Of a stretch of 46,839 nucleotides of DNA, positions 44,707-46,839 are shown piece after piece. The first letter of the stretch is position 1, and each line of letters starts with the position of its first letter. Position numbers and translations under genes: made by a program. Origin of the DNA: Ilumatobacteraceae bacterium (GTDB lineage: Bacteria; Actinomycetota; Acidimicrobiia; Acidimicrobiales; Ilumatobacteraceae); contig JAHENF010000099.1 of NCBI GenBank assembly GCA_024643255.1, positions 1-46,839 on the forward strand, given 5' to 3'. The notes beneath the pieces are model-generated. The model did not search any database and was not told the DNA's origin. It saw only the letters and a program-made list of their open reading frames with translations.

Positions 44707-46386
44707 ATGGGTGTGTTGTCGATTGCCGAGTGGTTGCCCCGGTACAAGCGATCTGATCTCCGTTTCGACGTCATCGCCGGTGTGACGGTCGCTGCCCTCG
44801 TCGTTCCGAAGGCGCTCGGGTATGCCGGCATTGCCCTGGTCCCGATCCAGAACGGGCTCTACGCGGCAGCGGCAGGCGCGTTGCTGTATGCGCTGTTCGG
44901 GACATCGCGTCAGATCTCGACCGGACCCAGTTCGGCACTCGCTGCCGTTGCGGCCAGCGCGGTCGTGACCGCAGGGGCATCGCCCGAGAAGGCCCCCGAG
45001 CTGGTCGCCGCCGTGACGTTGGTGGCCGGGTTGTTGTTCTTGGTGCTCGCAGTGTTCAAGATGGGGTGGATCTCACGGTTCTTGTCCAAGGCGGTGATCA
45101 CGGGGTTCCTGTTCGGCGCAGCGATCGAGGTGGTGGTGGGTGAATTGCCGAAGCTCGCCGGCACGGCCACGTCGGGCAAGAACGCATGGCAGGAGTTCGC
45201 CGATTTCGTGAGGTCGTTCGATGAACGCCACACGGCAACGATGGTCGTTGGTGTGGTGTCGCTGAGCGTGATTCTCGTTGCGCGGTTCGCATGGCCGAAG
45301 CTCCCTGGCGCGCTCCTGTTGGTCGTCGGTGGCCTCATCGCATCGAACGTGTTCGATCTGGCCGATCGTGGCGTCGCAACGGTGGGCGAGGTGCCTCGGG
45401 GTCTGCCGGCACCGCAGCTTCCCGGGATCGCGGTGTTCACGGACAACGCCGCGACGATCGCGACCGCAGCGCTGGCACTCGTGCTCATCGGCTTCTCCCA
45501 GACCGTGGGCGATGCGCGCATGTTCGCGTCGCGGCACGACTACCGAATTCGCGTCGACAACGAGTCGGTGGCGCAGGGTGCTGCGAACCTGGGGAGCGGA
45601 TTCCTCCAGGGGATGCCGGTGTCGACGAGTCTGTCGGCCAGTTCGCTCGCCGATTCGTCCGGGGCGCGTACGCAGATGGCGTCGGTGGTCACCGGCGTCG
45701 TGGTCGTGGCAACGCTGCTCGTCTTCGCCCCATTGTTCTCCGATCTGCCCAAACCGGTCCTCGGGGCGATCATCATCGATGCCGTCGTGTTCGGCATGAT
45801 GGACGTCGCCCAGATGCGGCGCCTGTGGCGCGTCAGCCGATTCGATTTCTGGATCGCCGCACTGGCCATCATCGGCGTGCTCACCGCCGGCGTGCTCGCC
45901 GGGGTGATCATCGGAATCATCTTGTCGCTCGGATGGCTCGTGTACATCAACGCCAAACCACCCCTACGAGAACTCGGTCGTCGACCAGGGACCACGACAT
46001 TTCGCGCCCTCGAGGACTTCCCCGACTACGAGACCTATCGCGGCCTCCTCGTCCTGAGATTCGACGGTGGCATGTACTTCGTCACGACCGAGGTGTTCGT
46101 CGATCAACTGCGAGAACGTGTCGAGGCCGCCGACCCCCCGGTCGACCGGGTCGTGATCGACTTCGAGTCCGTGAACTTCCTCGACTCGCAAGGTTCCAGC
46201 GAACTCGACCACCTGGTCCAGGCCGCGACCGATCGAGCATTGTCGCTCCACTTCGCACGGTTGAAGACGGCGGTTCGGTCCGTGCTCGATGCAGACGGAG
46301 TGATCGACCGGCTCGGCCCAGAGCGCGTGCACACGAGCATCGACGACGCGGTGAATGCGGCGCTCGCCGAGTCATCGACCGAGTAG
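44707..46386 (+). CDS. SulP family anion transporter with STAS domain
   Basis: 559 residues from ATG 44707 (AAGG lies 12 bp upstream; upstream in-frame codons look non-coding). The SLC26/SulP signature region ALVVPKALGYAGIALVPIQNGLYAAAAGALLYALFGTSRQISTGPSSALAA and GADR-like LGSGFLQGMPVSTSLSASSLADSSGARTQMASVV are clear, with ~10-11 hydrophobic segments. A cytoplasmic STAS domain (~residues 440-550) includes VIDFESVNFLDSQGSSELDHL. Moves sulfate, bicarbonate, or another oxyanion/dicarboxylate; the specific anion cannot be told. Stands alone, with a tRNA gene downstream in reverse. Confidence 0.93.
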   Translation: MGVLSIAEWLPRYKRSDLRFDVIAGVTVAALVVPKALGYAGIALVPIQNGLYAAAAGALLYALFGTSRQISTGPSSALAAVAASAVVTAGASPEKAPELVAAVTLVAGLLFLVLAVFKMGWISRFLSKAVITGFLFGAAIEVVVGELPKLAGTATSGKNAWQEFADFVRSFDERHTATMVVGVVSLSVILVARFAWPKLPGALLLVVGGLIASNVFDLADRGVATVGEVPRGLPAPQLPGIAVFTDNAATIATAALALVLIGFSQTVGDARMFASRHDYRIRVDNESVAQGAANLGSGFLQGMPVSTSLSASSLADSSGARTQMASVVTGVVVVATLLVFAPLFSDLPKPVLGAIIIDAVVFGMMDVAQMRRLWRVSRFDFWIAALAIIGVLTAGVLAGVIIGIILSLGWLVYINAKPPLRELGRRPGTTTFRALEDFPDYETYRGLLVLRFDGGMYFVTTEVFVDQLRERVEAADPPVDRVVIDFESVNFLDSQGSSELDHLVQAATDRALSLHFARLKTAVRSVLDADGVIDRLGPERVHTSIDDAVNAALAESSTE

Positions 46387-46642
46387 GTCAGACCGCCGCT
46401 ACCTCACAGGCACACGCCGCCGACTCAGCGTCGCTGCCGCGGACCTCCCCGATTATCTCGCCGCGGGCGAGGAGGTGCTCGCCACCGATGGTCTTGGCGA
46501 GGAGGCTCATGAGCCATCTCGCTGCTGCTGTTGTCATCCTGCTGCCTTCTCGCGTCGCGAATAGTAGCGCTCTACAAGCAAGATCAGGTGTCGCCAACGG
46601 TGAGAGGCAGAGACCAGAAACAGCCTCTGACATGGTGTTTCG

Positions 46643-46716
46643 TGGGCGCAGAGGGACTCGAACCCCCGACATCTTCCTTGTAAGGGAAGCGCTCTAGCCA
46701 ACTGAGCTATGCGCCC
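46643..46716 (-). tRNA. tRNA-Val (anticodon UAC)
   Basis: 74 nt including discriminator A; no encoded CCA. The reverse strand gives acceptor GGGCGCA/TGCGCCC, D-arm GCTC...GAGC, anticodon stem CTTCC/GGAAG around loop CTTACAA (U33, anticodon UAC reading Val), a 5-nt variable loop, and T-arm loop TTCGAGT. A TAGCAT hexamer (46768-46763, reverse) ~46 bp upstream may be its -10. tRNA genes are common integration sites, but I see no integrase in the remaining bases. Confidence 0.95.
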
Positions 46717-46839
46717 GCATGGAACTCCCCGTGCCTGTCACCAGTCGTTCGGAGAACGGTCGATGCTACCTCGCCTTCCAGTCGCTCCCGATCGACGACG
46801 GCGCTGAGGTCCATGCCGACAGACCGCCGACATCGACCC

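Noticed and set aside
44442-44756. Plus-strand frame of about 104 codons before SulP
   Set aside because: Overlaps the SulP N-terminus in another frame, lacks coding character and has no recognisable domain.
46388-46537. Minus-strand 49-codon frame starting MTTAAARWLMSLLAKT between SulP and tRNA-Val
   Set aside because: Possible weak ribosome site, but the Ala/Cys-rich sequence shows no family and nothing couples it to a neighbour; could also be a remnant.
46643-46839. Integration (att) site at tRNA-Val
   Set aside because: No integrase, no second copy of the tRNA end, and no change in composition visible in the remaining bases.

Overview
The window is high-GC DNA that looks like a free-living actinobacterium. 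Supporting signs are GTG starts, many 1-4 bp start/stop overlaps, a Tat lipoprotein signal and several start codons that sit 6-7 nt behind a TANNNT hexamer (probable leaderless mRNAs). The gene content (many CoA-linked and Rieske oxygenase genes, LivHM fusion permease) would suit the class Acidimicrobiia (Ilumatobacter-like), but that placement is inference, not shown by a marker gene here.

Layout. 1-760: partial DUF1801 gene and a small conserved hypothetical. 800-4496: a phosphohistidine 'swivel' protein (P1) divergent from a PPOX-fold protein and Rieske oxygenase A. 4453-9213 (minus): carotenoid-cleavage-type oxygenase, ABC substrate-binding lipoprotein and fused LivH-LivM permease, divergent from a TetR regulator. 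9916-13307 (minus): NTF2-like protein, acyl-CoA synthetase, acyl-CoA dehydrogenase. 13381: nitroreductase. 14047-16893 (minus): small 77-aa protein, Rieske oxygenase B, cytochrome P450. 17029-18254 (minus): SDR plus NTF2-like protein. 18302: VOC protein. 18798-22500 (minus): Rieske oxygenase C, Rieske ferredoxin, APH-type kinase, SDR. 22614-26556 (plus): VOC, Rieske oxygenase D, NTF2-like protein, acyl-CoA synthetase. 26577-26686: two identical tandem palindromes. 26699-32068: ThuA-like protein, second swivel protein (P2), methyltransferase, third swivel protein (P3). 32204-36654: Excalibur lipoprotein with a small upstream ORF, MDR reductase, OsmC-like protein, methyltransferase, flavin monooxygenase-like protein. 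36757-40619: AhpD-like protein, cNMP-binding-domain histidine kinase, PhoD phosphatase. 40554-46386: TupA-like ATP-grasp protein, two unrecognised membrane proteins, NTF2-like protein and SulP transporter. 46643-46716: tRNA-Val(UAC).

How the genes may work together. The left two thirds read as a catabolic island: an importer, oxygenases of three kinds (four Rieske, one P450, one carotenoid-cleavage type), dehydrogenases, two CoA ligases, one acyl-CoA dehydrogenase and an APH-type kinase. That fits oxidative opening of a hydrophobic or terpenoid/aromatic substrate followed by CoA-thioester degradation; the substrate cannot be read from the sequence.

The most unusual element is a set of three paralogous ~580-residue proteins (P1, P2, P3). 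They resemble the second and third domains of rifampin-phosphotransferase-like dikinases, keep the phosphorylatable histidine, and lack the ATP-binding domain. No such domain is encoded nearby.
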